A stretch of 64,000 nt of DNA from Massilia sp. PDC64 (GCF_900101265.1 NZ_FMZS01000006.1:62001-126000), one strand, 5' to 3'; positions 40,544 through 51,766 are shown, numbered from the stretch's first letter. Notes: generated by a model from the sequence alone, not told the origin. Translations and numbers: made by a program.

Positions 40544-41337
40544 CAGATCCGTCCCGCCATCGGCGACGACGGCGAGGCCGCGAACTTGCGCGGCATGCGG
40601 CCTGCCAGATACGCTTCGCGGCCCGCCTGCACCGCGAGACGCATCGCACCCGCCATGCGCACCGGATCCTGCGCGCCGGCGATGGCGCTGTTCATCAGCA
40701 CGCCGTCGCAGCCCAGTTCCATCGCGATGGCCGCGTCCGACGCCGTGCCGACGCCCGCGTCGACGATCACGGGCACCTGCGCCTGCTCGATGATGAGCGA
40801 CAGGTTCCACGGATTCAGGATGCCCATGCCGGAACCGATCAGCGACGCGAGCGGCATGATCGCCGCGCAGCCGATGTCTTCTAGCATGCGCGCCTGGATC
40901 GGGTCGTCGCTGCAATAGACCATCACGTCGAAGCCGTCGCGCACCAGTTCGCGCGCGGCGACGAGCGTCTCCGGCATGTTCGGGAACAGCGTCTTCTCGT
41001 CGCCCAGCACTTCCAGCTTGACGAGCTTGTGCCCGTTCAGCAGTTCGCGCGCCAGCTGCAGGGTGTACACGGCATCCTTCGCGTTGTAGCACCCGGCCGT
41101 GTTGGGCAGGATCGTCCAGCGCGACGGCGGCACCACGTCGAGCAGGTTCGGTTCGTTCGCGTGCTGGCCGATGTTCACGCGGCGGATCGCCACCGTGATG
41201 ATGTCGGCGCCCGACGCTTCCGTCGCCGCGCGCGTCTGTTCCAGGTCGCGGTATTTGCCGCTGCCCACCAGCAGGCGCGAGTTGTATTCCTTGCCGGCGA
41301 TGGTCAAAGGCCGGTCCGCATGCGTCGTATTCGTCAT
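40543..41337 (-). CDS. thiG: Thiazole synthase
   Basis: A 264-residue TIM-barrel protein that builds the thiazole phosphate of thiamine from deoxyxylulose 5-phosphate, dehydroglycine or iminoglycine, and ThiS thiocarboxylate. The Schiff-base Lys is K107 in [20 protein letters not shown] and the phosphate loops [12 protein letters not shown] and GVLMNSAIA are typical. It lies 25 bases after thiS. No thiO or thiH, which would supply the iminoglycine, is in this window. The start ATG 41337 is preceded by GGAGC on the minus strand. Confidence 0.97.
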   Translation of the reverse strand: MTNTTHADRPLTIAGKEYNSRLLVGSGKYRDLEQTRAATEASGADIITVAIRRVNIGQHANEPNLLDVVPPSRWTILPNTAGCYNAKDAVYTLQLARELLNGHKLVKLEVLGDEKTLFPNMPETLVAARELVRDGFDVMVYCSDDPIQARMLEDIGCAAIMPLASLIGSGMGILNPWNLSLIIEQAQVPVIVDAGVGTASDAAIAMELGCDGVLMNSAIAGAQDPVRMAGAMRLAVQAGREAYLAGRMPRKFAASPSSPMAGRI

Positions 41338-41362
41338 GTCTTTGCTCCGTATCGTTTGAGGA

Positions 41363-41566
41363 TCAGCCGCCGCCGATGGCGCGCACCACGTCCACGCGGT
41401 CGCGCGCCTGCAAGGGCGTGTCGCGCCAGCGCTCGCGCGGCACGACCTGGCGGTTCACGGCCAGCGCGAGCTTCTGCCCCGCGAGGCCCAGCGATTCCAC
41501 GAGGTCGTGCAGGCTGGTGTCTGCCGGCAGCGCGTGGGCGGCGCCGTTCAGTTCGATCTCCAGCAT
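41363..41566 (-). CDS. thiS: Sulfur carrier protein ThiS
   Basis: A 67-residue ubiquitin-like sulfur carrier. It starts [11 protein letters not shown] and ends in the C-terminal Gly-Gly(-Gly) needed for adenylation and thiocarboxylate formation (RAIGGG). ATG 41566 follows AAGGAG and lies 5 bases after the thiC stop. Its partner is ThiG, which follows. The length is typical. The ORF runs further upstream only as a shadow of thiC. Confidence 0.95.
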   Translation of the reverse strand: MLEIELNGAAHALPADTSLHDLVESLGLAGQKLALAVNRQVVPRERWRDTPLQARDRVDVVRAIGGG

Positions 41567-41571
41567 TGCGC

Positions 41572-43657
<2,086 letters not shown>

Positions 43658-43793
43658 TTGGTGTCGTTCCGCTTGGCGAAACGACGGGACGGAGTGTACG
43701 CGTGTTTTTTGGGATTGGCAAACGGGAACTGCGGGTGTGGATTGGTGCATACTATCGGCCTGTCTTTCCGATCCCACCGAAACGAACCGATCC

Positions 43794-44639
43794 ATGGCCA
43801 TCCTGACCCATCTGCTCCTGTACCCGATCAAATCCTGCGCCGGCATCGCCGTCCGGTCCGCGACCGTGCTCGAATCCGGTCTGTTCGCACTGGGCGTGCA
43901 CGACCGCGAATGGATGCTGGTGACGGAAGACGGCCAGTTCCTCACGCAGCGCGAGCATCCGCGCATGGCGCTGATCCGGCCGCTGCCGGACGGCGGCCAG
44001 CTGCGCGTCCATGCGCCCGGCATGGAGCCGCTGGCGCTGCCGCTCGCGTGGGACGAGTCCGCGCCGAAGCGCGCGGTGAAGATCTGGGACGACACGGTGG
44101 AAGCCGCCGATTGCGGCGATGCGGCGGCCGCCTGGTTTTCGAATGCGGTGCAAGCCCCGTGCCGGCTCGTGCGTTTCCACCGCGACGTCGTGCGCCCGAC
44201 GAGCACCAAGTGGACGAACGGCGTGGCCGCGCAGACGCGTTTCGCCGACGGCTATCCCCTGTTGCTGATCGGCCAGGCGTCGCTGGACGACCTCAACGCA
44301 CGCCTCGTCGCGGCCGGCCGCCATGCGCTGCCGATGGACCGCTTCCGTCCGAACCTCGTCGTCGACGGCATCGATGCCTGCGAAGAGGACTTCCTGGCGA
44401 CGCTCACGATCGGCGACGTGGAGATCCGTCCCGTGAAGCCGTGTGCGCGCTGCCCGATCCCGTCCATCGACCAGGCGACGGGCATCCCCGGACCGGACCC
44501 GCTCGATATCCTGCAGACCTACCGCGCGAATCCGCGCATGGAAGGCGCCGTGTGCCTCGGCATGAACTGCATCGTGACGGCGGGCGCCGGCAGCGAGCTC
44601 CATCTGGGGCAGGAGTTGATGACCGAGATCGCGTTTTAA
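43794..44639 (+). CDS. MOSC domain protein (YcbX-like)
   Basis: A 281-residue protein with an N-terminal MOSC_N beta-barrel (HLLLYPIKSCAG...) and a C-terminal MOSC domain. The region FRPNLVVDG and the Cys-bearing RPVKPCARCPIPS match the molybdenum-cofactor sulfurase C-terminal type, where the Cys takes part in Mo-cofactor binding. Such proteins are Mo enzymes of N-hydroxylated compound reduction or related detoxification. ATG 43794 gives MAILTHLLL. Its stop overlaps the convergent DUF971 stop by 4 bases. Confidence 0.88.
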   Translation: MAILTHLLLYPIKSCAGIAVRSATVLESGLFALGVHDREWMLVTEDGQFLTQREHPRMALIRPLPDGGQLRVHAPGMEPLALPLAWDESAPKRAVKIWDDTVEAADCGDAAAAWFSNAVQAPCRLVRFHRDVVRPTSTKWTNGVAAQTRFADGYPLLLIGQASLDDLNARLVAAGRHALPMDRFRPNLVVDGIDACEEDFLATLTIGDVEIRPVKPCARCPIPSIDQATGIPGPDPLDILQTYRANPRMEGAVCLGMNCIVTAGAGSELHLGQELMTEIAF

Positions 44640-44920
44640 TCGAACGTGGCCAACATCTCGAACGGATAAATCCCGCGCCGATGCCCATCGCTGAACGCAA
44701 GGTTCAGCGCATAGGCACCCACCGGCTCGATGGCGGCCAGTCGTACGGCCGCGTCTTCCCGGATGTCGATCCCGGCCCGCCGCTGCGCGCGGCATTCGGA
44801 ACACGGGCACGCGGCGCGCAGCCGCGCGTGCGTGACGCGGGCGCTGCGGCCGTCCGGCCAGTGCAGCGCCAGCACGCCCTGCGCGGCGTGGTTCTCGATG
44901 GTGTCCGGCAGCGCCGTCAT
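44636..44920 (-). CDS. DUF971 (GBBH-like N-terminal) protein
   Basis: A 94-residue small protein of the DUF971 family, related to the N-terminal zinc-binding domain of gamma-butyrobetaine hydroxylase. The Cys cluster CPCSEC and the segment YALNLAFSDGHRRGIYPFEML are typical. DUF971 genes are often near iron-sulfur cluster assembly factors (Mrp/ApbC). The ATG overlaps the HEAT-repeat gene stop by 4 bases (ATGA), so it is the last gene of the operon that begins at 51742. A role in cofactor maturation for the flavoprotein or ferredoxin is a guess from context. Confidence 0.85.
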   Translation of the reverse strand: MTALPDTIENHAAQGVLALHWPDGRSARVTHARLRAACPCSECRAQRRAGIDIREDAAVRLAAIEPVGAYALNLAFSDGHRRGIYPFEMLATFD

Positions 44921-45897
44921 GCTGGCGCCCCGATCTGCTGGAGCGCGAGGCGCACGGACTTGCGCACTTCCGGATCCGGGTCGCTTTCGGCCGCACGCAG
45001 CGCGGGCAGGGCGGCCGGCGAACCGATCTCGCCCAGCGCCAGCGCCGCTTCCTTCCTCAGGTTGCTGATCGTGTGCGCGAGCGCGGCGGTCAATCCGGGC
45101 AGCGCATCCACGTTGCGCAGGCGGCCCAGGCTGCGGGCCGCGCGCAGGCGCACCTGCCAGTAGGCGTCGTCCAGCGCGGCGATGAGGGCCGGCGCCGCGT
45201 CGCGCAGGCGCAGCTTGCCGAGCGTCGTCGCCGCTTCCTCGCGCACCTGCCACGCGGGGTCGGACAGCGCCGCCAGCAGGGCGACGAGCACCGCGGGCGT
45301 CTCTTCCGCAAAACCCAGCGCACCGGCGGCGGCGCGGCGGACTTCCGGCACCGGGTCCTGGATGGCCAACCGCGTCAGCGCCTCGACGGCGTCGAGACGT
45401 TTCAGGTAGCCCAGCACGGCCACGGCTTCGCGCCGCACGAGCGGATCCGCGTCGCCGAGCGCCGCCAGCGCGGGCGCAAAACTGTCCGGCACGCGCAGTT
45501 CGCGCACGCCGCGCAGCGCGGCCGCACGCACGAAGGCATCGTTCGCGCCGATGAACGGCAGCAGTTCCTGCGCCGATTCCGGCAGCTTCAGTTCCGAGAG
45601 GCTCTGGGCCGCGGCGGCGCGCACGTCCGTATCCTCGTCCGACAGCAGGCGCGCGAGGCCGCGCACGGTGGCCGGGGACTCGAAGGCTTCCAGCGCGCGC
45701 GCCGCTTCCGTACGCACGACGGCGGCATCGTCGCCGAGCGCGGCCAGCAGCAGCGGCACGTGGGCGTCGCCGTCCAGGTCGGCCAGGTCCATCAGGGCGA
45801 TGCGGCGCACGGTAGCGTCATCGTCCTGCAGGCGCTCGGCCAGTTCGGCAAGTTCGGGGTCGTCGTAAAAATCGGAAGTCACGGTGTGTCCTTGCAT
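44917..45897 (-). CDS. HEAT-repeat protein
   Basis: A 326-residue all-helical protein built of about nine 30-31 residue HEAT/PBS-lyase-like repeats, each with the pattern D-x-x-V-R-x-x-A-A-x-x-L (for example DEDTDVRAAAAQSLSEL, DPAWQVREEAATTLGKL). Such solenoids bind proteins or cofactors; no enzyme motif is seen. It is cytoplasmic (no signal peptide). ATG 45897 lies 8 bases after the ATP-binding protein gene, and the stop overlaps DUF971. Its tight place in the operon suggests an assembly or scaffold role for the flavoprotein/ferredoxin system. Confidence 0.85.
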   Translation of the reverse strand: MQGHTVTSDFYDDPELAELAERLQDDDATVRRIALMDLADLDGDAHVPLLLAALGDDAAVVRTEAARALEAFESPATVRGLARLLSDEDTDVRAAAAQSLSELKLPESAQELLPFIGANDAFVRAAALRGVRELRVPDSFAPALAALGDADPLVRREAVAVLGYLKRLDAVEALTRLAIQDPVPEVRRAAAGALGFAEETPAVLVALLAALSDPAWQVREEAATTLGKLRLRDAAPALIAALDDAYWQVRLRAARSLGRLRNVDALPGLTAALAHTISNLRKEAALALGEIGSPAALPALRAAESDPDPEVRKSVRLALQQIGAPA

Positions 45898-45905
45898 GGC
45901 AGAGT

Positions 45906-46748
45906 TCAGAGAGGGCCCAGTGGGCTCAGGCGCGCGAGCGGCGTGATGCTGGCCTGCGGATGCAGCAGGTCCAGGCAGTGGCGTTTCAGGCGCGTGAAGT
46001 GGCTCGACGTCATGACGTCCGGATGGCGCGGGCGTGCGAAGTCGAGGCGGATCTCGTCGATGATGCGGCCCGGCCGCGGGCTCATCACGAGGATGCGGTC
46101 GGCGAGGAACAGCGCCTCGTCGATGTCGTGCGTGATGAAGATGATGGTCGTGTTCACGCGCGCCCACACGTCCAGCAGCAGTTCCTGCATTTTTAATCGT
46201 GTCTGCGCGTCCAGCGCGCCGAACGGTTCGTCCATCAGCATCACGCGCGGATGGTTGATGAGGACGCGCGCGATTTCCACGCGCTGCTGCATGCCGCCCG
46301 ACAGCTGGATCGGATAGCGGTCCTCGAAGCCGGCCAGGCCCACGAGGCCCAGCAGTTCGCGCGCCCGCTCGCGCCGTTCGCGCCGGCCCACGCCCTGCAT
46401 CTTGAGGCCGAAAGCGACGTTGTCGAGCACCTTCTTCCACGGGAACAGCGTGTGCTGCTGAAACACGAGACCGCGGTCCGGATGCGGGCCGGCGACCGGG
46501 GCGCCATCGACGTGGATGCTGCCGCGGCTCGGTGTCCAGTGGCCGGCCAGCGCGCCCAGCAGGGTCGACTTGCCGCAGCCGGAAGGACCCAGCACGCACA
46601 CGAATTCGCCGGGCGCGATGGACAGCGACACGTCCTGCACGGCGTCGAACGCCTGCGATCCTTCGCCGAGGCGGATGCCCAGCTTGTCGATCTCGATGGC
46701 GCCGCCCTGCGCCAGGCGGGCGCGTTCGAACGAGGTGGTCTGGTTCAT
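45906..46748 (-). CDS. ABC transporter ATP-binding protein (SsuB/TauB type)
   Basis: A 280-residue ATPase energising import. Walker A GPSGCGKST (54-62), Q-loop FQQHTLFPW, signature LSGGMQQR, Walker B VMLMDEPFGALD and the H-loop ITHDIDEA are all intact. The sequence is of the nitrate/sulfonate/taurine importer class. Its ATG overlaps the permease stop by 4 bases (ATGA). A C-terminal tail of about 40 residues follows the nucleotide-binding domain. It functions with the permease at 46745-47566 and the binding protein at 47569-48975. Confidence 0.92.
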   Translation of the reverse strand: MNQTTSFERARLAQGGAIEIDKLGIRLGEGSQAFDAVQDVSLSIAPGEFVCVLGPSGCGKSTLLGALAGHWTPSRGSIHVDGAPVAGPHPDRGLVFQQHTLFPWKKVLDNVAFGLKMQGVGRRERRERARELLGLVGLAGFEDRYPIQLSGGMQQRVEIARVLINHPRVMLMDEPFGALDAQTRLKMQELLLDVWARVNTTIIFITHDIDEALFLADRILVMSPRPGRIIDEIRLDFARPRHPDVMTSSHFTRLKRHCLDLLHPQASITPLARLSPLGPL

Positions 46749-47566
46749 CGTTTTTTCCTCTGCATGTGGTACCAGGGCATGGCCAGATCGCCGATCTTCT
46801 TCACGAGCGCGCTGCTGCCCATGCCGATGACGCCGATGAACAGCATGCCGACGACGATGTCCGGGTAGTTCTGGATCGTGTACGCGGCCCACGTGTAGTA
46901 GCCGATGCCGAACTGGCCGGAGATCATCTCCGCCGTCACGAGGCAGAACCACGCGGTGCCCATGCCGATCGACAGGCCCGTGACGATGTTCGGCGCGGCG
47001 GCCGGCAGGATCACTTCCGAGAAGATGGTCCAGCGGCCGGCGCCGAGGCTGCGCGACGACGCGACGAGGCGCGGATCGGCGCCTTCCACGCCGTGCACGG
47101 TGTTCAGGAGGATGGGGAATAGTGCGCCGATGAACGTGATGAACACCATCGACAGTTCGGACGACGGGAACATCAGGATCGCCAGCGGGATCCAGGCGAC
47201 GGCCGGGATCGGGCGCAGCATTTCCAGCGGCGGCAGCAGCACGTCTTCCAGCACGCGCGAGCGGCCGATGACGAGGCCGAGCCCGATGCCGACGAGGCCC
47301 GCCGCCACGAAGCCGGCGAACACGCGCCACACGCTGGCCTTCAGGTGCAGCGCCAGCTTGGGCGAGTCGACCAGCGTCGCGGCGGCGTCCAGCACGTCCT
47401 TGGGCGACGGCACGTTCTGGAACGTGACGAGGCCGAGGTCGACGTGGTGCGAGGAGGCCCACTGCCAGGCCGCCACGCAGGCGACGAGCGACAGCGCGCG
47501 CAGCAGCAGGCGGCCCGCGCGGCGCAGCAGGGCCGGGTCGATGGGGCGGGTGGCGGTGGTGTCCAT
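46745..47566 (-). CDS. ABC transporter permease (SsuC/TauC type)
   Basis: A 273-residue inner-membrane permease with about six helices (ALLLRALSLVACVAAWQWA, AGFVAAGLVGIGLGLVIG, AWIPLAILMF, LSMVFITFIGALFPILL, LSIGMGTAWFCLVTAEMI, VVGMLFIGVIGMGSSALV are the clear hydrophobic parts). The EAA-type loop ASSRSLGAGRWTIFSEVILPAAAPNIVTG contacts the ATPase. It lies 2 bases after the binding protein gene. The substrate class would be a small organic anion such as a sulfonate, by homology of the family only. Confidence 0.92.
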   Translation of the reverse strand: MDTTATRPIDPALLRRAGRLLLRALSLVACVAAWQWASSHHVDLGLVTFQNVPSPKDVLDAAATLVDSPKLALHLKASVWRVFAGFVAAGLVGIGLGLVIGRSRVLEDVLLPPLEMLRPIPAVAWIPLAILMFPSSELSMVFITFIGALFPILLNTVHGVEGADPRLVASSRSLGAGRWTIFSEVILPAAAPNIVTGLSIGMGTAWFCLVTAEMISGQFGIGYYTWAAYTIQNYPDIVVGMLFIGVIGMGSSALVKKIGDLAMPWYHMQRKKR

Positions 47567-47568
47567 GG

Positions 47569-48975
47569 TCAGATCGGCTTGCCCGCTTTGAGCGTATCGA
47601 AACCGACGACCTTGCCCTTCACCTTCGCCGCCTGCGTCTGCGCATCCGCCTTCAGCAGATAGGCGCTGACGTCCTTGCCGTCGGCAGCGACGACGAACCA
47701 CGCGTCGCCAGCCAGCAGCTTCAGGCCCGAGCCCTGGTCGTGGGCATACACGGTGCGCACCTTCTTGCCGGCTTGCTCCAGCTTGCGCAGCTCGGCGATG
47801 GCGGTCGGCGCGTTCGCGTAGTGGCGCACGAGCGGCTCGCCCTGGACCCAGATCTGCGTGAGGTGGCGGAAGTCGGTGATGGGCTTGCCGGTCACGGCGT
47901 CCTTGGCTTTCAAAGGCAGCTTCTCGTAGTTCTTCAGCTGCCTGTCGTAGTCCAGGCCCGCCTGCTTGAACGCCGTGCGCAGGTAGGAATCGTCGATGAA
48001 CGTGTTCACGTCGATGTCGGAGTCCGTGCGCTTCAGGAGGCGCAGGGTCTCGATCGACGTTTTCACGGCCTGGCGGTATTCCGGCTTCCACGTGAAGTCG
48101 CGCGTCTGCAGGCCCAGCGGGCCGTGGAACAGGTAGTTCACTTCCGCTTCGATGCCGGTGACCTTCGCGATCAGTTCACTGTATTTTTCCGGCTCGGCCG
48201 CGATCAGGCGGTCGGCCTCGATGGCGGCGCGCAGGTAGGCGACGACGATTTCCGGGTACTTCTTCGCATACGCCGCGTCGACGAGGCTGCCGTGCATCGT
48301 CGGCGCCTGGGCCTGCGAGCCGTCGTAGATCTTGCGGGCGAAGCCGCGGTGCGGGAACAGTTCGGCGAACGGCACGAAGTCTGCGTGCGCGTCGACCTTG
48401 TTGCTCTGCAGGGCGGAGCCGGCGACTTCCGGCGCCTGCGTCGTGATGTTCACGTCCTTCTCCGGATCCCAGCCCTGCGCCTTCACGGCACGCAGCAGCA
48501 TGCCGTGGGCGGTGGAGGCGAACGGCACGGAGATCGTCTTGCCCTTCAGTTCCGCCAGCGATTGCACGGGCGAGTTCTTCGGCACGACGATGCCGTTGCC
48601 GGAACCGAGCGTGCTGCCCGACAGCACGGTGATGAAGATGCTCTTCTTGCCCGCCTTCGCGTGCGCGGCGCCGTTGAAGGAACCGGGGAAGTCGGCCATC
48701 GAGCCGAGGTCCAGCTTGCCGGCCACCATCTCGTTCGTCAGCGGCGCGCCCGACGTGAAATTCTTCCACTCGATGTCGTACTTGACGTCCTTGTACTTGC
48801 CGTCGTGCGGCAGGTATTTTTCCAGCAGGTGCAGTTCGCGGATCAGCAGGCCGCCGGTGGCGCAGTTGATGGTCGTGTCCTGCGTGCCGATGGCGACGCG
48901 GATCGTTTCGGCCGCGTTGGCGGTGCCGAAGGCGAGGATCAGGGACAGGCCAAGCAGTTTGTGGTGCAGTTTCAT
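47569..48975 (-). CDS. ABC transporter substrate-binding protein (NMT1/SsuA type) with C-terminal extension
   Basis: A 468-residue periplasmic protein with a Sec signal peptide (MKLHHKLLGLSLILAFGTANA). The first about 330 residues form an SsuA/NMT1-like binding fold (IRVAIGTQDTTIN..., GKTISVPFASTAHGMLL). About 130 further residues are added compared with typical family members; they contain WVQGEPLVRHYANAPTAI and WFVVAADGKDVSAYLL. The extra part has no known domain that I recognise. The ligand is unknown. It is coupled to the permease and ATPase genes downstream. Confidence 0.88.
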   Translation of the reverse strand: MKLHHKLLGLSLILAFGTANAAETIRVAIGTQDTTINCATGGLLIRELHLLEKYLPHDGKYKDVKYDIEWKNFTSGAPLTNEMVAGKLDLGSMADFPGSFNGAAHAKAGKKSIFITVLSGSTLGSGNGIVVPKNSPVQSLAELKGKTISVPFASTAHGMLLRAVKAQGWDPEKDVNITTQAPEVAGSALQSNKVDAHADFVPFAELFPHRGFARKIYDGSQAQAPTMHGSLVDAAYAKKYPEIVVAYLRAAIEADRLIAAEPEKYSELIAKVTGIEAEVNYLFHGPLGLQTRDFTWKPEYRQAVKTSIETLRLLKRTDSDIDVNTFIDDSYLRTAFKQAGLDYDRQLKNYEKLPLKAKDAVTGKPITDFRHLTQIWVQGEPLVRHYANAPTAIAELRKLEQAGKKVRTVYAHDQGSGLKLLAGDAWFVVAADGKDVSAYLLKADAQTQAAKVKGKVVGFDTLKAGKPI

Positions 48976-48993
48976 TCTTCTTGTTCTCCAGGG

Positions 48994-49227
48994 TTAGCGC
49001 AGCAAATACGGGATATCGACGTGGACGGCACCGGTCGGGCAATCCTTCTCGCACGGCATGCAGTACCAGCATTCGTCGAACTTCATGTAGGCCTTGCCCT
49101 TGACCATGTCGATGGCCAGCACGTCGAGGGGGCATACGTCCACGCACACGGTGCAGCCCTTGTGCGCGATGCATTTGTCTTCGTCGACGGTGACGGGGAC
49201 GCTGGTGATGTTGATGGTGGTCGGCAT
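48994..49227 (-). CDS. 2[4Fe-4S] ferredoxin (AprB-like)
   Basis: A 77-residue iron-sulfur protein with eight Cys in two clusters: C19-x5-C25-x2-C28-x3-C32-P and C53-x2-C56-x2-C59-x3-C63-P. The second motif CWYCMPCEKDCP resembles the AprB subunit of adenylylsulfate reductase. The first Cys gap is five residues instead of two, an unusual spacing. It lies 13 bases after the flavoprotein gene and probably passes electrons to or from its FAD. Cytoplasmic. The ATG 49227 is preceded by GGAGAACC on the minus strand. Confidence 0.9.
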   Translation of the reverse strand: MPTTINITSVPVTVDEDKCIAHKGCTVCVDVCPLDVLAIDMVKGKAYMKFDECWYCMPCEKDCPTGAVHVDIPYLLR

Positions 49228-49240
49228 GAGGTTCTCCTGG

Positions 49241-50971
49241 TCAGGCCGCGAGGGCCTCGGTCTTGTGCACGCGCAGGCGGCGGTAGGCGTCCTTCTCGCT
49301 GTCGTCGAGCGGAACGATGTACGGGGCGATCGGGCGCTTGAAGCACGTCATTTCGCCGTTCTCCTTCTTCAGCTGCACGTGCACGAACCAGTCGGCATCG
49401 TTGCGCTGCGGGTAGTCGACGCGGTTGTGGTACAGGCCCCAGCGGCTCTCCGTGCGGTACAGCGACGCGCGCGCGGCCATCTCGGCGCAGTCGCGGATCG
49501 CGTGGATTTCCATCGCGCGCATCAACTCGTGCGGATTTCTCGCCTGCAGGCGGTCGAGGTCGGCGCGGATCATCTCGAAGCGCTGCAGCCCGATTTCCAT
49601 CTTCTTCGTGACCTTCGGCGGCTGCAGGTAGTCGTTGACCATGCGGCGCAGCTTGTACTCGACCTGGTTCGGCGGCAGTCCGTCCTCGCGCGCCAGCGGT
49701 GCCCACACGCGGGCGCGCTCGCGCTCGACCTGGGCCTCGTCGACGGCGGGCAGCTCGTGCGCGGCGCAGTAGGCGGCCGCGCTTTCGCCGGCCAGGCGGC
49801 CGTAGACGAAGGCGCCCAGCATGTAGTTATGGGGGACGCAGGCGAGGTCGCCGGCCGCGTGCAGGCCCGGCACCGTCGTGCGCGCGTGCTCGTCGACCCA
49901 CACGCCGGACGCGGAGTGGCCGCTGCACAGGCCGATCTCGGAGATGTGCATCTCGACCATCTGCTCGCGGTAGTTCGTGCCGCGCCCTTCGTGGAAGCGG
50001 CCGCGGCTCGGGCGCTCGTTCGTGTGCAGGATCGTCTCGATGGTCTGGATGGTTTCCTCGGCCAGGTGGTTCATCTTGAGGAACACGGGGCCGTTGCCGC
50101 CCTGGAGCTCGTCGTAGAACTCCTGCATCATCTGGCCGCTCCAGTAATCGCATTCGATGAAGCGCTCGCCTTTTGCATTCGTCGTGTGGCCGCCGAACGG
50201 ACCGGTGACGTAGGCGCAGGCGGGGCCGTTGTAATCCTTGATCAGCGGGTTGATCTGGAAGCATTCGATGCCGGACAGCTCGGCGCCCGCGTGGTAGGCC
50301 ATGCTGTAGCCGTCGCCCGCGTTGGTCGCGTTTTCGTACGTACCGAACAGATAGCCGGAGGCGGGCAGGCCGAGGCGGCCGGCGGCGCCCGTCGCCAGCA
50401 CGACGGATTTCGCGCGGATCACGTGGAAGTCGCCCGTGCGGCAGTCGAACGCCATCGCGCCGGCAATGGAACCGTCTTCGGCAGTCAGCAGGCGGGTAGC
50501 GACGAGGCGGTTCGTGATCTCGACGCGCGCCCGTTTCAGGCGGCGGTACAGCACCTTCTTGATGTCGTGGCCCTCGGGCATCGGCAGGACGTAGGTGCCC
50601 ATGTGGTGGACCTTGCGCATCGCGTAGTCGCCCGTCTCGTCTTTCTCGAACTTCACGCCCCAGCTGTCCAGCTCCTGGATCATCGCGTAGCTGTTCTGCG
50701 CGTACGCCATCACGGTGGCCTGGTTGACGATGCCGTCGTTGGCGATCGTGATCTCCTTGACGTACTGTTCCGGCGTCGCGAAGCCCGGCACGACGGCGTT
50801 ATTCAGGCCGTCCATGCCCATGGAGATGGCGCCGCTGCGCTTGACGTTGGCTTTTTCCAGCAGCAGCACGCGCAGCTGCGGGTTCGCTTCCTTCGCTTTG
50901 ACGGCCGCCATCGGGCCGGCCGTGCCGCCGCCGATCACGAGCACGTCGACGGTTTGAATATGCGTTTCCAT
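49241..50971 (-). CDS. FAD-dependent oxidoreductase of the fumarate reductase/AprA type
   Basis: A 576-residue flavoprotein. The FAD fold VDVLVIGGGTAGPMAAVKAK is at the N-terminus, KRSGAISMGMDGLNN resembles the AprA substrate region, and HAAGDLACVPHNYMLGAF is the usual second FAD-contact block. It is related to fumarate reductase and adenylylsulfate reductase alpha subunits, but key residues for APS or fumarate cannot be assigned by eye. Its ferredoxin partner and an anion importer follow, so the substrate may enter through that importer. ATG 50971 follows AGGA; TTG 50989 is an alternative. First structural gene after the GntR regulator. Confidence 0.87.
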   Translation of the reverse strand: METHIQTVDVLVIGGGTAGPMAAVKAKEANPQLRVLLLEKANVKRSGAISMGMDGLNNAVVPGFATPEQYVKEITIANDGIVNQATVMAYAQNSYAMIQELDSWGVKFEKDETGDYAMRKVHHMGTYVLPMPEGHDIKKVLYRRLKRARVEITNRLVATRLLTAEDGSIAGAMAFDCRTGDFHVIRAKSVVLATGAAGRLGLPASGYLFGTYENATNAGDGYSMAYHAGAELSGIECFQINPLIKDYNGPACAYVTGPFGGHTTNAKGERFIECDYWSGQMMQEFYDELQGGNGPVFLKMNHLAEETIQTIETILHTNERPSRGRFHEGRGTNYREQMVEMHISEIGLCSGHSASGVWVDEHARTTVPGLHAAGDLACVPHNYMLGAFVYGRLAGESAAAYCAAHELPAVDEAQVERERARVWAPLAREDGLPPNQVEYKLRRMVNDYLQPPKVTKKMEIGLQRFEMIRADLDRLQARNPHELMRAMEIHAIRDCAEMAARASLYRTESRWGLYHNRVDYPQRNDADWFVHVQLKKENGEMTCFKRPIAPYIVPLDDSEKDAYRRLRVHKTEALAA

Positions 50972-50998
50972 ATCGGGTTCCTGGTTCAAAAATGGGTG

Positions 50999-51742
50999 TC
51001 AGGGATGGCGCGGCAGGCGCAGGGCGTACTGGAAGGCTTCGCCGCGGACGTACAGGTATTCGAAGTCGAGCGGTACGCCGTCCGCCGTCCACGTCAGGCG
51101 CTCGATGCGCAGCAGGGCGGCGCCCGGTTCCACGCGCAGGGCTTGTGCCAGTGCGGCGTCCGCGTTCACGGCGCCGATCTGGATGTCCGCATGGCCCAGC
51201 GCGATGCCGTAGTCGGTTTCCAGGATCAGGAAGATGTCGCGCTCGGCCAGGTTCTCGCCGCGCAGGCGTTCGCCGATCGCGGGCGGCAGATACGTGATCT
51301 CGAACGACACCGGTTCGCGGTCGAGCCAGCGCACGCGGTGGATTTCCGTCACGGGCGCACCTGGTGCCACGCGCAGCCGCGCCGCGACAAGCGGCGACGC
51401 CTCGACGAGTGCGTGCTTCACGACGCGGTTGACGATACGGTGCCCCTTGCGCGACATCGCTTCGCCGAAGCCTTCCAGCCGCGCCAGCTCCTGGCTCGGG
51501 CGGGTCTCCGCGACGAACGTGCCCTTGCCGGGCACCTTGACGACCACGCCTTCCTTCTGCAGGTCGCCCAGCGCCTGGCGCACGGTGATGCGGCTCACCT
51601 TGAAGAGGGTGCCGATCTCGCTCTCCGATGGCAGGCGCGTCTGCGGGGCGTAGGTGCCGTCGACGATGCGTTCGCGCAGCCGTTCACGGACTTGCGAATA
51701 CAGCGGGATGGCGGATTGTTCGATGGCGCGAAAGGTCGTCAT
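50999..51742 (-). CDS. GntR/HutC-family regulator with UTRA domain
   Basis: A 247-residue regulator: a winged HTH (LPSESEIGTLFKVSRITVRQALGDLQ) and a C-terminal UTRA effector-binding domain (about 85-240) as in HutC. It leads the operon 27 bases before the flavoprotein gene, so it is the likely local repressor, sensing the transported or converted molecule. Start ATG 51742; the frame to 51772 includes the operator-like palindrome. The ligand is unknown. Confidence 0.9.
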   Translation of the reverse strand: MTTFRAIEQSAIPLYSQVRERLRERIVDGTYAPQTRLPSESEIGTLFKVSRITVRQALGDLQKEGVVVKVPGKGTFVAETRPSQELARLEGFGEAMSRKGHRIVNRVVKHALVEASPLVAARLRVAPGAPVTEIHRVRWLDREPVSFEITYLPPAIGERLRGENLAERDIFLILETDYGIALGHADIQIGAVNADAALAQALRVEPGAALLRIERLTWTADGVPLDFEYLYVRGEAFQYALRLPRHP

Positions 51743-51756
51743 GGTCTGGTATGTCC

Positions 51757-51766
51757 TGTCATGACA
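51757..51766. promoter_or_regulatory. Operator-like palindrome before the GntR gene
   Basis: TGTCATGACA is a perfect 10-base palindrome inside a longer run of TGTCATGACAAGTCATGA, 14 bases before the regulator start. Its position suits autoregulation by the HutC-type protein, but no site is known for this exact family member. Confidence 0.4.
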
